A DNA stretch of 64,000 bases from Streptomyces venezuelae (GCF_008642335.1 NZ_CP029191.1:7440001-7504000); one strand, 5' to 3'; positions 13,894-21,658 are shown, counted from the first letter of the stretch. Notes: a model not told the origin generated them from the sequence alone. Numbers and translations are program-made.

Positions 13894-14144
13894 TCCGCCG
13901 CCTGACCGTCGCAGCGCTGGCCGTATTCGCCCTGGTCCTGGCCGGATGCGGCGCCGACTACGCCGAGGGGCCCGCCGGAACGGTCGTGGACAAGGAAAGC
14001 AAGTACAAGGCGGCGGTGAAGCACTGGGAGTACGAGCTGACGACGCAGGGCAAGGACGGCCGCGAGCACGAGTTCAGGGTGTCCAGGTCCGACTACGACG
14101 ACTGCGTGCGCGGCGCCCGTTACCCGAAGTGTGCCGAGGGCTGA
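13890..14144 (+). CDS. Secreted lipoprotein, 84 aa
   Basis: GTG start in the VWA stop. A short basic start (VIRRLTV), a hydrophobic core and lipobox LAGC give a lipoprotein signal peptide. The mature part is charged, with two Cys (DDCVRGARYPKC) that may form a disulfide. Likely on the outer face of the membrane; superinfection exclusion is possible but unproven. Confidence 0.7.
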   Translation: MIRRLTVAALAVFALVLAGCGADYAEGPAGTVVDKESKYKAAVKHWEYELTTQGKDGREHEFRVSRSDYDDCVRGARYPKCAEG

Positions 14145-14151
14145 CTCATCC

Positions 14152-14178
14152 GGGGCCCGTCACGGCGGGCCCCTTCGT
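14152..14178 (+). terminator. Hairpin terminator
   Basis: GGGGCCCG (14152-14159) pairs with CGGGCCCC (14166-14173), then TTCGTC. Confidence 0.65.
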
Positions 14179-14181
14179 CAT

Positions 14182-14235
14182 GCAGGCAGGGGCGGGGCTT
14201 CCCCACGGAGGCGCGCTCACCCCGTCCCTGCCTGC
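14182..14235 (+). terminator. 16-bp hairpin
   Basis: GCAGGCAGGGGCGGGG (14182-14197) pairs with CCCCGTCCCTGCCTGC (14220-14235), one wobble pair, 22-base loop. Immediately follows the previous terminator. Confidence 0.5.
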
Positions 14236-14266
14236 TTGATGAGGCACATGTCCACAGGAGGACGGC

Positions 14267-14731
14267 ATGCGGAAGCACGTCTGCGCCATCCGCGGCTGCA
14301 CCAGGCCACAACTGGCGCGCACATGGTGCGAACGGCACTACCGCCGTTGGCGGCGGCACGGCCACCCACTCGGAGGGCGGCGCTATCGCACGGGCTGCAA
14401 GGTCCCGGAATGCACGGCCCGGCACAGCGCCAAGGGGTACTGCGCCAAGCACTACGAACGCGTGAAACGGCACGGCGACCCGCTCTATCTCCACCGTACG
14501 GAGGTCGACGACATCGCCGTGGTGCGCGCTGTCGACGGTGACCGCGCGGGCCCGCTCACGCTCGCCGAACGCGAGGAGATCGTGCGGAAGCTGCACCGAC
14601 AAGGGCTGCTGGACGGACAGATCGCCGTGCACCTGGATATCGGAACCTCCGGAGTCTGGACGATCCGGCAACGGATCGGACTGCCCGCGAACGCTGCGCC
14701 GGTCGGAGACTTCTCCGGACGGGTTCCGTGA
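14267..14731 (+). CDS. DNA-binding protein: two zinc repeats plus helix-turn-helix
   Basis: Two copies of a zinc motif come first: CAIRGCTRP...WCERHYRRWRRHG (residues 6-32) and CKVPECTAR...CAKHYERVKRHG (about 44-70). Then LTLAEREEIVRKLHRQGLLD and TSGVWTIRQRIGLP form a helix-turn-helix. The zinc module is the same type as in the protein at 15860. Likely a regulator or replication accessory; it overlaps the primase gene by 4 bases. Ribosome site CAGGAGGAC. Confidence 0.7.
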   Translation: MRKHVCAIRGCTRPQLARTWCERHYRRWRRHGHPLGGRRYRTGCKVPECTARHSAKGYCAKHYERVKRHGDPLYLHRTEVDDIAVVRAVDGDRAGPLTLAEREEIVRKLHRQGLLDGQIAVHLDIGTSGVWTIRQRIGLPANAAPVGDFSGRVP

Positions 14732-15636
14732 ACCTGATCGCCCACGCCGTCGCCGCCTGGCAGCGCGGCTTCACGATCTTCCCCTGCAACCCGGCGGGGA
14801 CGGTGTGCCCGCAGTCCGGCGACATCATCGACAAGCAACCGCATCTCGTGCAGCCCGGCAAGCCCTACAAGATCCGGTGGGGGGAGTGGGCGACGCGTGA
14901 TCTCGACCGCATCATCGCGGCCTGGACGGCGTCGCCTGTCGCCAACCCGGCGATTGCGTGCGGGCCTTCAGGGCTGCTGGTCGTCGACTGCGACGTAGCG
15001 AAGGGGGAGTACGCCCTGAAGGGCACCCCCTTCGAGTCGCTGCACGACCGCCTTGGCCCGCTGGTCGACGGGCACGACGCGCTGCGTGAGATCTGCAAGC
15101 GGTGCGGCGGCGACTTCGGCGAGCTGAACGACACCTTCGCCGTGACGACCGGGTCCATGGGGCTGCACCTGTACTTCCGGTGGCCCACAGGGCTCCGAGC
15201 CTCGCAGGCCTCGCCCGTGAAGGGACTGGTCGACGTACGCGGCAACGGCGGACAGCGCGGCGGCTACGTGCTGGCGGCCGGCTCGGTCACCACGAAGGGG
15301 CCCTACGTCGCAGAGAACGGCTTGCCCGTGCGCGACGCCCCGCCCTGGCTCGTGGAGCTGTGCCGTGAGAAGCCCGCGCCGCCGCGCCCTCTCTTCGCGC
15401 AGCCGCGCCGCGGCGGATCGATCGGCGGACTGGTCGACACCGTGCGCGACGCGGCCCCCGGGAACCGCTCGAACGCCCTGTACTGGGCCGCCCGCTCCGC
15501 GTGCTCCGACGGCATACCGATCGAGGACGCCGTCGACCAGCTCGGGGCGGCGTACAGCGGCGACGGCGGGCAGCGCCAGGCCGAGGCGACGGTGCGCTCG
15601 GCTTACAGGAACCAGCAGAGGAAGGAGGGGCTGTGA
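14728..15636 (+). CDS. Primase-polymerase (bifunctional Prim-Pol, archaeo-eukaryotic type)
   Basis: Synthesises primers and probably extends them during phage replication. The catalytic Asp pair is in LLVVDCDVA (about residue 86-88). The family His motif is GLHLYFRWP (about 145-153), followed by VDVRGNGG and GGYVLAAGS, which bind the nucleotide. The C-terminal ~60 residues look helical and could be a domain linking to the helicase. 302 residues, as in stand-alone Prim-Pol proteins of actinobacterial plasmids and phages. GTG start overlaps the zinc/HTH gene. Confidence 0.85.
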   Translation: MNLIAHAVAAWQRGFTIFPCNPAGTVCPQSGDIIDKQPHLVQPGKPYKIRWGEWATRDLDRIIAAWTASPVANPAIACGPSGLLVVDCDVAKGEYALKGTPFESLHDRLGPLVDGHDALREICKRCGGDFGELNDTFAVTTGSMGLHLYFRWPTGLRASQASPVKGLVDVRGNGGQRGGYVLAAGSVTTKGPYVAENGLPVRDAPPWLVELCREKPAPPRPLFAQPRRGGSIGGLVDTVRDAAPGNRSNALYWAARSACSDGIPIEDAVDQLGAAYSGDGGQRQAEATVRSAYRNQQRKEGL

Positions 15637-15863
15637 CCACCGCTCCCGCACCGACCACCAAGGAGACGCGGCAGCCGGGTCCGCCCATCGCGCACCGCGT
15701 CTGCATCTACTGCTTCCCGCAGACCCCGGCGCCGGGTGATATCGCGCTGTGCGGCCACGTGTGCCTGGGCATCAGGGCGCACGGTGAGTACCAGTGCTGC
15801 GTCGTCTGCGAAGAGCTGTTCGCACCCCACTGCAACGCACACCGAGGCAGGTGCGGCCCATGA
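15633..15863 (+). CDS. Hypothetical cysteine-rich protein, 76 aa
   Basis: GTG start after GGAAGGAGGGG. Eight or so Cys (CIYC, CGHVC, CCVVC, then CNAH and C) form two probable zinc knuckles. Overlaps both neighbours by 4 bases. It may help bind the primase or DNA; inference from position only. Confidence 0.6.
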   Translation: MTTAPAPTTKETRQPGPPIAHRVCIYCFPQTPAPGDIALCGHVCLGIRAHGEYQCCVVCEELFAPHCNAHRGRCGP

Positions 15864-16297
15864 CCAGCAGCACCCTCATCACCTGCGCCGCCTGCGGCAA
15901 GCAGGACGTGCACAAGGCCCGCGGCTGGTGCACCTCGTGCTACCGCCGCTGGCTGCACTACGGCAAGCCGCCCGACGGGCCGCCGCCCCGGCGCGAGGCC
16001 GTCTGCGGCACGACCGGCGGCTGGGACAAGCACAAGCGGCTGCGCACCCCGCCGTGCGGCGCCTGCCGGGTTGCACACAACTCAGCGGAGCGCAGGCGCA
16101 GGCGGAGGAAGCGCGGCACGACCGGCAAGGAGCGCTACTACTCCACGGCGACGCCGCGCGCCGACTGGTCCACGGAACAGCGGCGGGCGGCACAGGTGAC
16201 CGCCCTGGTCTCCACCGGCCGCGACGACCGCCTGCTCCTGCTCGAAGCGCTGGGGCTGGCCGAGCCGGACGAAGCGGCCTCAGCGGCAACCGCATGA
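15860..16297 (+). CDS. Zinc-binding protein, 145 aa
   Basis: The N-terminal CAACGKQDVHKARGWCTSCY and HYGKP repeat the zinc module of the 14267 protein. A second motif (CGTTGGWDKHKRL, then CGACRVAHN) is one often seen in actinophage zinc proteins. A very basic linker (ERRRRRRKRG) follows, then a helical C-terminus. Likely DNA-binding regulator. Confidence 0.65.
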   Translation: MTSSTLITCAACGKQDVHKARGWCTSCYRRWLHYGKPPDGPPPRREAVCGTTGGWDKHKRLRTPPCGACRVAHNSAERRRRRRKRGTTGKERYYSTATPRADWSTEQRRAAQVTALVSTGRDDRLLLLEALGLAEPDEAASAATA

Positions 16298-16325
16298 AGT
16301 TTCTGATGGCGTACGGAGAGAGCAC

Positions 16326-16580
16326 ATGATCGAGGTTGAAGGGACCTACCCGATCGGCGACCTGGTCCACGAGATCTGCGACCGCCTCGGACTGGACCCC
16401 CGACGCGTGGCCCGACTGGACTTCGAGCCGAACCGCTTCTACGCGGTCATGCGCGCCGACGCGTACCGGACGAAGGTCTCACTGGTCAAAGGCCGTCCGG
16501 AGCCGTACAGGTACGTCGACCCGGAGACAGGGGACGCCGCGTTGCGCACCTTCGTCTTCCGGGTGACAACCCACCCCTGA
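16326..16580 (+). CDS. Hypothetical protein, 84 aa
   Basis: Unknown. Ribosome site GGAGAGAGC. Mixed alpha/beta fold likely, no Cys motif. An 11-codon frame (16294-16329) links it to the preceding gene with ATGA overlaps at both ends, which may couple translation. Confidence 0.6.
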   Translation: MIEVEGTYPIGDLVHEICDRLGLDPRRVARLDFEPNRFYAVMRADAYRTKVSLVKGRPEPYRYVDPETGDAALRTFVFRVTTHP

Positions 16581-16650
16581 ACGCCACCGTTCGCCACGCC
16601 CCGCCCGCCTTGCCCCGCCCCGCGCGGCGGGCGTAGGGCGGAATCACGAC

Positions 16651-16690
16651 CCGCGCACCCCGGCCGGTGACGGCAATCGCCGACCGGGGC
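16651..16690 (+). terminator. Possible hairpin terminator
   Basis: CCCCGG-C-CGG pairs with CCG-A-CCGGGG around a short loop, with one mismatch, in the gap before the DUF2637 gene. No T tract; weak. Confidence 0.3.
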
Positions 16691-16713
16691 ACTTGACCCG
16701 GAGAGCAACCTCC

Positions 16714-17601
16714 ATGGCCCGCACAGCAGTTAAGGCCGCGAAGCCTGCGGCGAGCAAGATTCCCGACACGTTTCCCGTTTCCTCTTCCCTCACGCGCCCT
16801 CTCGCGCGCTGGAACCTGACCGCCTCCGTCGTCGGGTTCGCCGTCATCCTCGTCGCCCTCGCGGCCGTCGCCGTCGTGGGCATGCGCGTCTCGTGGGTGC
16901 CGCTGCGCGACACCGCTGACTCGATCGGCCTGGGCGAGGTGCGGCAGTTCTACCCGCTCGTCATCGACCTGCTGGACGGGCTCGCCGTCGTCGCCTCCAT
17001 CGCGCTGTACGGCACCACTGGGTACCGGTGGGCGATCGGCACCGTCATCGGACTGACCGCGATCTCGCTCACGCTGAACGTCGCGCACGGCAGCGCGGCG
17101 GCCCAGATCACCGCGGCGAGCGACGCCACGACATGGGGGCACGTGATCCTCGCGAGCGCCGCGCCGACCGTCTGCATCGGACTGGGCACCCACCTCGCCT
17201 CGCTCACGTGGGCCCGTGTCGCCACGGCGTGGCAGGCGCTGCGTTGCACTGCAACGGGGGGCGTTGCAGTGCAACGCGAGTCCGTTGCACCCGTTGCACA
17301 GCGGCCCGCCGCATGGGTCGGCCAGGCTCCCGCGGGGGCCCGGCTGCTCGACGTCTGGCCGCTGTGCTGCACCGCCCCTGCAACGGACGCCACGGGGGGC
17401 GTTGCACCCGTTGCGCTGATGTCCGTGGCCCGTGGCGAGACCATGACCACGCGCGAGGTCGCCGAGTTCTGCCACGTGCCGACGGACACCGTCCGCTCGT
17501 GGAAGGCGCGGGGCAAGCTGACGCCCGTCGACACCGGGCCGGGCGGCGCGAACCTCTTCGCCGTGGCCGACGTCGTGAAGCTGCCGGGGGAGTCGTCGTG
17601 A
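16714..17601 (+). CDS. DUF2637-type membrane protein with C-terminal helix-turn-helix
   Basis: Four likely transmembrane helices fill residues ~35-165, starting with SVVGFAVILVALAAVAVVGM. The layout matches DUF2637 proteins found next to TraB genes in Streptomyces plasmids and integrative elements. The C-terminus (TTREVAEFCHVPTDTVRSWK) is a MerR/excisionase-like helix-turn-helix. Between them the sequence holds two perfect 15-bp palindromes (17242, 17262) and other GTTGCA copies. It precedes the FtsK/TraB gene by overlap. Possibly a membrane partner of the translocase that also binds DNA. Confidence 0.7.
   Translation: MARTAVKAAKPAASKIPDTFPVSSSLTRPLARWNLTASVVGFAVILVALAAVAVVGMRVSWVPLRDTADSIGLGEVRQFYPLVIDLLDGLAVVASIALYGTTGYRWAIGTVIGLTAISLTLNVAHGSAAAQITAASDATTWGHVILASAAPTVCIGLGTHLASLTWARVATAWQALRCTATGGVAVQRESVAPVAQRPAAWVGQAPAGARLLDVWPLCCTAPATDATGGVAPVALMSVARGETMTTREVAEFCHVPTDTVRSWKARGKLTPVDTGPGGANLFAVADVVKLPGESS
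17242..17406 (+). repeat. Cluster of GTTGCA motifs with two 15-bp palindromes
   Basis: CGTTGCACTGCAACG (17242-17256) and CGTTGCAGTGCAACG (17262-17276) are perfect palindromes exactly 20 bp apart, two helical turns. More copies lie at 17284, 17293, 17379 (reverse) and 17401. Eight GTTGCA/TGCAAC in 165 bp is far above the roughly one per 3.5 kb I estimate for this base composition. All lie inside the DUF2637 gene. Confidence 0.75.
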
Positions 17602-19676
17602 CGACCATGCCCGCACCCGTCAGCCTCACCAAGCAGCCGTCCGAAGTACCGCACGAGGAAGCGGCGCCGCGCCCCGTCGACAACCCGAAGCTGCCCGCGC
17701 CGGGCATCACGATCGAGAAGCGCCGCCCGATCCTCGCCTCGTGGCTGACGACCAGGAAGGACTTCCTGGCCACGGCCCGGCACGTGGGCGCCAACGTGGG
17801 CTACGCGGCGCTGTACCACGGTCTGCGCACCTGCTCCGGCGTGTATGCCTGCCGCCTCGCCCTGCGGGCGCCGCGCGGGGCTGTGCGCCTGGCCGGCGCG
17901 GCGAGCCGCTGGCTGTGGGATCGCGAGGCGGCCCCCTTGCGGGACTACGCGGTGCGCAGTGAGGACGTCGGCAGCTATCTCGCCCTGTCCCGCAAACGCG
18001 ATCACCGCGTGCGGCTGCGCGGCCTGGTCACCGTCCTCGCCTCTCTGATCGGGCTCGGCTTCGCGCTCACGGTGTACGTGATGGCGCCGCAGTGGATGTG
18101 GGCGTTCGCCGCGGCGGGCGTGCTCGCGCTCGGCTACGCGGGGCAGGAGCTGGACGCCCCCGTCATCGGGCCCGCAGTCCTCAAGACCGAGGTGCAGAAG
18201 CTGACCAGCTCGATCGTCATGCGGGCGCTCGGGGCGATCGGCGACACCCGGATCAACGCAGCCCTGAAGAAGGGCGGCGACATGGACGGGATGCGCTTCG
18301 TCTCCGAGATCTGCCGGGACGGCCCCGGCTACCGCGCCGACCTCGACCTGCCCTACGGCGTGACGCCCGACGACGTGATGGAGAAGCGCGAGGCACTGGC
18401 CTCCGGACTGCGCCGCAAGCTGGGCTGCGTCTGGCCCGCCGCCGATCCGGACGAACACGAAGGGCGCCTTGAGCTGTACGTGGGCGACCGGCCGATGAAC
18501 GAAACGTCGAAGCCCCCGTGGCCGCTGCTCAAGGACGGCACCGTGGACCTGTTCAAGCCGGTGGTCTTCGGCAACGACCAGCGGATGCGGGACCTGAAGG
18601 TCACGCTGATGTTCGCCGCGATCGTCATCGGCTCGATCCCCCGCATGGGCAAGACGTTCCTGCTCAGGCTCTTCCTGCTGATCGCCGCACTCGATCCGAG
18701 GGCAGCGCTGTACGCCTTCGACTTCAAGGGCACCGGCGACCTCGGAGCCCTGGAATCGGTGTGCCACCGCTACCGCGCGGGCGAAGAGGACGAAGACATC
18801 GAGTACGTCGTCCACGCGCTGCGCGAGCTGAAAACGGAACTGCGGCGCAGGGCAAAGATCATCAAGTCTCTGCCGCGCGACATCTGCCCGGAGTCGAAGG
18901 TCACCCCGGCGCTGGCCAGCGACAAGCGGTACGGGCTGCACCCCATCGTCGTGGGGCTGGACGAATGCCAGGTCCCCTTCGAGCACGAGAAGTACGGGGC
19001 AGAGCTGGAAGCGATCTGCACCGACATCACCAAGCGCGGGCCCGCCCTCGGCATCGTCGGCCTGTTCGCCACGCAGCGGCCCGACGCCAAGTCGCTGCCG
19101 CCGGGGATCAGCGCGAACGCCGTCCTCAGGTTCTGCCTCAAGGTCATGAACCACCAGGCCAACGACATGGTGCTGGGCACGGGCGCCTACAAGTCGGGCA
19201 TCCGCGCGACCATGTTCAGCCGCCGCGATCTTGGCATCTGCTGGATGTCCGGGGAGGGTGACGACCCGGTCATCGTGTCGTCCGCTTTCGTCGACGCCGT
19301 GGGCGCGGAAAAGGTCGTCACCCGCGCCCGCACGCTGCGCGAGGCGTACGGCAACATCACCGGCCATGCGGTCGGCCAGCTGCCGGACAACGCTGAACCG
19401 ACGTTCGACCTGCTCGCCGACCTGGAACGGGCGTGGCCCGCCAGCACGGACAGGGCGTGGTCGGAAACGCTGTGCGAACGCCTCGCCCTGATCCGGCCCG
19501 ACACCTATACGGGCTGGGACGCCAAGACCCTGGCCGCTGCCCTGAAACCGTTGGGTGTGTCCACCGAGCAGGTATGGGGCCAGACAGAGGACGGACAGGG
19601 CGCCAACCGCAAGGGCGTACAACGGCGTCATCTCTCGCTCGTTCTGTCCGAGCGTAACGGCAAGCCGAAGCCCTAG
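17598..19676 (+). CDS. FtsK/TraB-type DNA translocase
   Basis: A DNA-pumping ATPase, membrane-anchored. Walker A is GSIPRMGKTF (from residue 345), Walker B is VVGLDE (about 453-458), and FATQRPD is the family block after it. Two transmembrane helices lie near residues 138-180 (VTVLASLIGLGFALTVYVM and the next). 692 residues. The architecture is that of Streptomyces conjugation proteins (TraB/TraSA), which move double-stranded DNA between mycelial compartments, and of FtsK-like proteins of integrative elements. GTG 17598 sits after GGGGGAG; ATG 17607 is an alternative. Neighbours (DUF2637, small membrane proteins) support a transfer-type module. Confidence 0.85.
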   Translation: MTTMPAPVSLTKQPSEVPHEEAAPRPVDNPKLPAPGITIEKRRPILASWLTTRKDFLATARHVGANVGYAALYHGLRTCSGVYACRLALRAPRGAVRLAGAASRWLWDREAAPLRDYAVRSEDVGSYLALSRKRDHRVRLRGLVTVLASLIGLGFALTVYVMAPQWMWAFAAAGVLALGYAGQELDAPVIGPAVLKTEVQKLTSSIVMRALGAIGDTRINAALKKGGDMDGMRFVSEICRDGPGYRADLDLPYGVTPDDVMEKREALASGLRRKLGCVWPAADPDEHEGRLELYVGDRPMNETSKPPWPLLKDGTVDLFKPVVFGNDQRMRDLKVTLMFAAIVIGSIPRMGKTFLLRLFLLIAALDPRAALYAFDFKGTGDLGALESVCHRYRAGEEDEDIEYVVHALRELKTELRRRAKIIKSLPRDICPESKVTPALASDKRYGLHPIVVGLDECQVPFEHEKYGAELEAICTDITKRGPALGIVGLFATQRPDAKSLPPGISANAVLRFCLKVMNHQANDMVLGTGAYKSGIRATMFSRRDLGICWMSGEGDDPVIVSSAFVDAVGAEKVVTRARTLREAYGNITGHAVGQLPDNAEPTFDLLADLERAWPASTDRAWSETLCERLALIRPDTYTGWDAKTLAAALKPLGVSTEQVWGQTEDGQGANRKGVQRRHLSLVLSERNGKPKP

Positions 19677-19689
19677 CGGGCCGTGCGGT

Positions 19690-19751
19690 TCTAGAGGCAG
19701 TGATCGATAGATCTATCGACCCTTCTAGACACCGCCAGCGCTCTGACCTGC
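19690..19751 (+). promoter_or_regulatory. Operator-like palindrome in the gap after the translocase
   Basis: TCGATAGATCTATCGA (19704-19719) is a perfect 16-bp palindrome flanked on both sides by TTCTAGA. Its core ATAGATCTAT recurs at 40079-40088 in another gap. The 12-mer GCTCTGACCTGC (19740-19751) recurs at 35033-35044 in the candidate origin. Probably a protein-binding site; which protein is unknown. Nothing else is seen in the rest of the 138-base gap. Confidence 0.5.
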
Positions 19752-19814
19752 TCCCTATCCCCTATCGAACCACCTCCCCCGCCCCCTGAATCCCGGCTGA
19801 GAGGCGGCTTCACC

Positions 19815-20057
19815 ATGACCGTCCTTCTCTCGATAGCCCTCCTCGCCGCGCTCGCCTACGGCCTGCGCTGCTGGCTCTCGCCCTTCGGCGCGTGCCGCAG
19901 ATGTCACGGCCTCGGCTACCGGCTCAGGACATCCCGCAGTGGCCGGCCCCGGCGCGGCAAGCCGTGCCGCCGCTGCCGCGCCTCGGGGCTGCGGCTGCGC
20001 GTCGGCCGCCGCCTGACCAACTACGCCCGCGGCATTCACCGCGACGGCACCCGATGA
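19815..20057 (+). CDS. Membrane protein with DnaJ-like zinc motifs, 80 aa
   Basis: An N-terminal hydrophobic helix (VLLSIALLAALAYGL) is followed by CRRCHGLGYRLR and, 15 residues on, CRRCRASGLRLR. These CxxCxGxG-like repeats are the zinc motif of DnaJ cysteine-rich domains. The tail is very basic. Common near transfer genes in Streptomyces mobile DNA, to my recollection; role unknown. Confidence 0.65.
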   Translation: MTVLLSIALLAALAYGLRCWLSPFGACRRCHGLGYRLRTSRSGRPRRGKPCRRCRASGLRLRVGRRLTNYARGIHRDGTR

Positions 20058-20068
20058 AGGAGACCCGC

Positions 20069-20413
20069 ATGCCCCGCTACACCGCAAGCCAGGCCGCGCG
20101 CCTCGCCTGGCTGACCGGCCGCATCGCCAAGCAGGCGGCGGCCGATGACGAGCTGAGCGAGCAGACCTGCGTCGACCCGAAGTTCCAGCGTGAGATCGAC
20201 CGCATCAAGGCGCGGGCCCATGAGGAGGAGAGCTACCAGACGTACGCCGCACGGCGCCAGCTGGACGAAGCGCTGCGCGCTGCGGCACGGGCAAAGACCC
20301 GGCTCGATGCAGCCGCACCCGGCAGGGACAAGGCGCAGGCGCGCCGCGCCAGGAACGACGCCGAGGCGGCGCTGAAGCGCGCGCAGCGTGCCGCCCGCAG
20401 GGCTGGGATCTGA
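20069..20413 (+). CDS. Coiled-coil protein, 114 aa
   Basis: ATG 20069 follows AAGGAG at good spacing; ATG 20054 is an in-frame alternative overlapping the previous stop. Ala/Arg/Glu-rich helical protein over most of its length (RRQLDEALRAAARAKTRLD), likely a dimeric coiled coil. Unknown role. Confidence 0.6.
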   Translation: MPRYTASQAARLAWLTGRIAKQAAADDELSEQTCVDPKFQREIDRIKARAHEEESYQTYAARRQLDEALRAAARAKTRLDAAAPGRDKAQARRARNDAEAALKRAQRAARRAGI

Positions 20414-20416
20414 GCG

Positions 20417-20608
20417 ATGTCCGAACGATGCCTGCAATGCGAAGCCCACGCGAAGATGCACGGCTTCTTCGACAACCGCCCCTGCCCCCAGTGCGAGGCG
20501 CACGCGGTCATGCACAGCCAGGAAGAAGGCTGCGGCGGCCTGTTCATGGTCGTCATGGTGACCGCGGTCATCACCGTCAGAACACTGCGCAGCCAGAACA
20601 GGATCTGA
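20417..20608 (+). CDS. Small membrane protein with repeated CxxC-HxxxH motif, 63 aa
   Basis: The motif CLQCEAHAKMH is repeated as CPQCEAHAVMH fifteen or so residues on, so it probably binds metal. A hydrophobic helix follows (GGLFMVVMVTAVITV), with a basic tail. Unknown, but sited among transfer-like membrane genes. Confidence 0.65.
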   Translation: MSERCLQCEAHAKMHGFFDNRPCPQCEAHAVMHSQEEGCGGLFMVVMVTAVITVRTLRSQNRI

Positions 20609-20609
20609 G

Positions 20610-20972
20610 ATGCACCACCCCCCGTTGCAGCCGTGGCTGGAGAGCCGTGGCACCGAGCCCCAGGCACACCAGTACCTGGGCACCGACACCTACGGCCGGC
20701 CCGTGTACGGCAAACCTGCAACGCCCCCTGCAACGGGGGGCGTGGCACCCGCCGTTGCACCGTTGCAGCCCCTCGTTGCACGGCCCTGGGGCGCGTACAT
20801 CGCGGGTGGCTGCCTGGGCGTGATCGCGCTCGCCGTGCTCGGCACCGTGGCGGTTTTCGTGATGTTGGGCCTGGCCGCCGTTGCACTGGCCGTTGCACTG
20901 TCGGCGGTCGCGCTGACGGTCTGCGTCCTCGTGCTGCGCTCGGTGTGGAGCCGGTATCTGAAGGAGAAATGA
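20610..20972 (+). CDS. Membrane protein, spread-protein-like, 120 aa
   Basis: About 55 Pro-rich residues precede two long hydrophobic helices (YIAGGCLGVIALAVLGTVAV and VALAVALSAVALTVCVLVL), with a short basic tail. Small two-helix membrane proteins after a TraB gene resemble the Spd spread proteins of Streptomyces plasmids. This is a guess from context. The gene carries the second GTTGCA cluster. Confidence 0.6.
   Translation: MHHPPLQPWLESRGTEPQAHQYLGTDTYGRPVYGKPATPPATGGVAPAVAPLQPLVARPWGAYIAGGCLGVIALAVLGTVAVFVMLGLAAVALAVALSAVALTVCVLVLRSVWSRYLKEK
20624..20897 (+). repeat. Second cluster of GTTGCA motifs
   Basis: Copies at 20624, 20754, 20762, 20775, 20880 and 20892, plus reverse copies at 20717 and 20729: eight in 274 bp (a ninth, reverse, at 20983). 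The same motif clusters in the DUF2637 gene, so the translocase gene is flanked by both. Confidence 0.65.
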
Positions 20973-20974
20973 CC

Positions 20975-21292
20975 ATGACCGCTGCAACATCCTCTGCATT
21001 CGACTCGATCATCCACCGGCACGGCGACTTGATCGCCACGCTCTTGGCGAACGGCGACCGGGCCAGCCTCGGAGAGGTGCCCCCGGAAGAGTTCATCGAC
21101 AAGGTCGACTCTGCCGTCCACTTCCTCGGAATGAGCCCCTTCTGGTCGGACGACCGGGAAGCCATGAGCACCGCACACGCCTACCTGTGCGACGCCTACC
21201 AGCTCGCCGACGACGACCCGGCCAAGGCCGTGCTGATCGAGAAGGCGAGCGACCACCTGGATGACCTCGACGCAGAGGACTACCTCTGCTGA
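20975..21292 (+). CDS. Hypothetical protein, 105 aa
   Basis: AAGGAGA lies 8 bases before ATG 20975, better spacing than ATG 20969. Acidic, helical protein (VDSAVHFLGMSPFWSDD, KASDHLDDLDAEDYL) with no motif recognised. Confidence 0.65.
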   Translation: MTAATSSAFDSIIHRHGDLIATLLANGDRASLGEVPPEEFIDKVDSAVHFLGMSPFWSDDREAMSTAHAYLCDAYQLADDDPAKAVLIEKASDHLDDLDAEDYLC

Positions 21293-21402
21293 GACCTGTC
21301 CACCCCTCCGTCCCCCGCCAGCCGTGTCGGCATGAGCGCGACTGCGGGGGTGCGGTGGGGCCGGACAGCCCGGTCCCGCACCTGATCCCTGAGGAGTTCG
21401 CC

Positions 21403-21585
21403 ATGAGCACCGATCCCGCACAGGACGCCCTGCGGCAGCAGGAAGACGCCTTCTACGCGGCCAAGGACGCCGACAGGCAGGGCCTGTCTGCGACCGCTGG
21501 CGCCTACCAGACCCTGGCCGACGACGCGTTCGACGATTTCCTGGACATCACCCAGGAGGAGCACAACCGCCGCAAGGGCAAGTGA
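21403..21585 (+). CDS. Hypothetical acidic helical protein, 60 aa
   Basis: Ribosome site TGAGGAG before the ATG. Acidic and helical throughout. Unknown function. A hairpin follows. Confidence 0.6.
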   Translation: MSTDPAQDALRQQEDAFYAAKDADRQGLSATAGAYQTLADDAFDDFLDITQEEHNRRKGK

Positions 21586-21606
21586 GAACGCCCCTTCATC
21601 CGCACC

Positions 21607-21636
21607 GCGCCCCGTTGCCGCCCGGCAGCGGGGCGC
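21607..21636 (+). terminator. Hairpin terminator
   Basis: GCGCCCC (21607-21613) pairs with GGGGCGC (21630-21636) with an inner TGCCG/CGGCA stem, then TTCGC. Confidence 0.55.
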
Positions 21637-21658
21637 TTCGCATTCCAAGGACCCGCAC

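Noticed and set aside
16294..16329. 11-codon frame with ATGA overlaps at both ends
   Set aside because: Too short to support as a gene; mentioned only as a possible coupling element.
16950..19631. Long minus-strand frame (893 codons) opposite the FtsK/TraB gene
   Set aside because: The opposite strand of a GC-rich gene is often open; the + strand protein has clear Walker motifs and the minus-strand protein has no recognisable domain.
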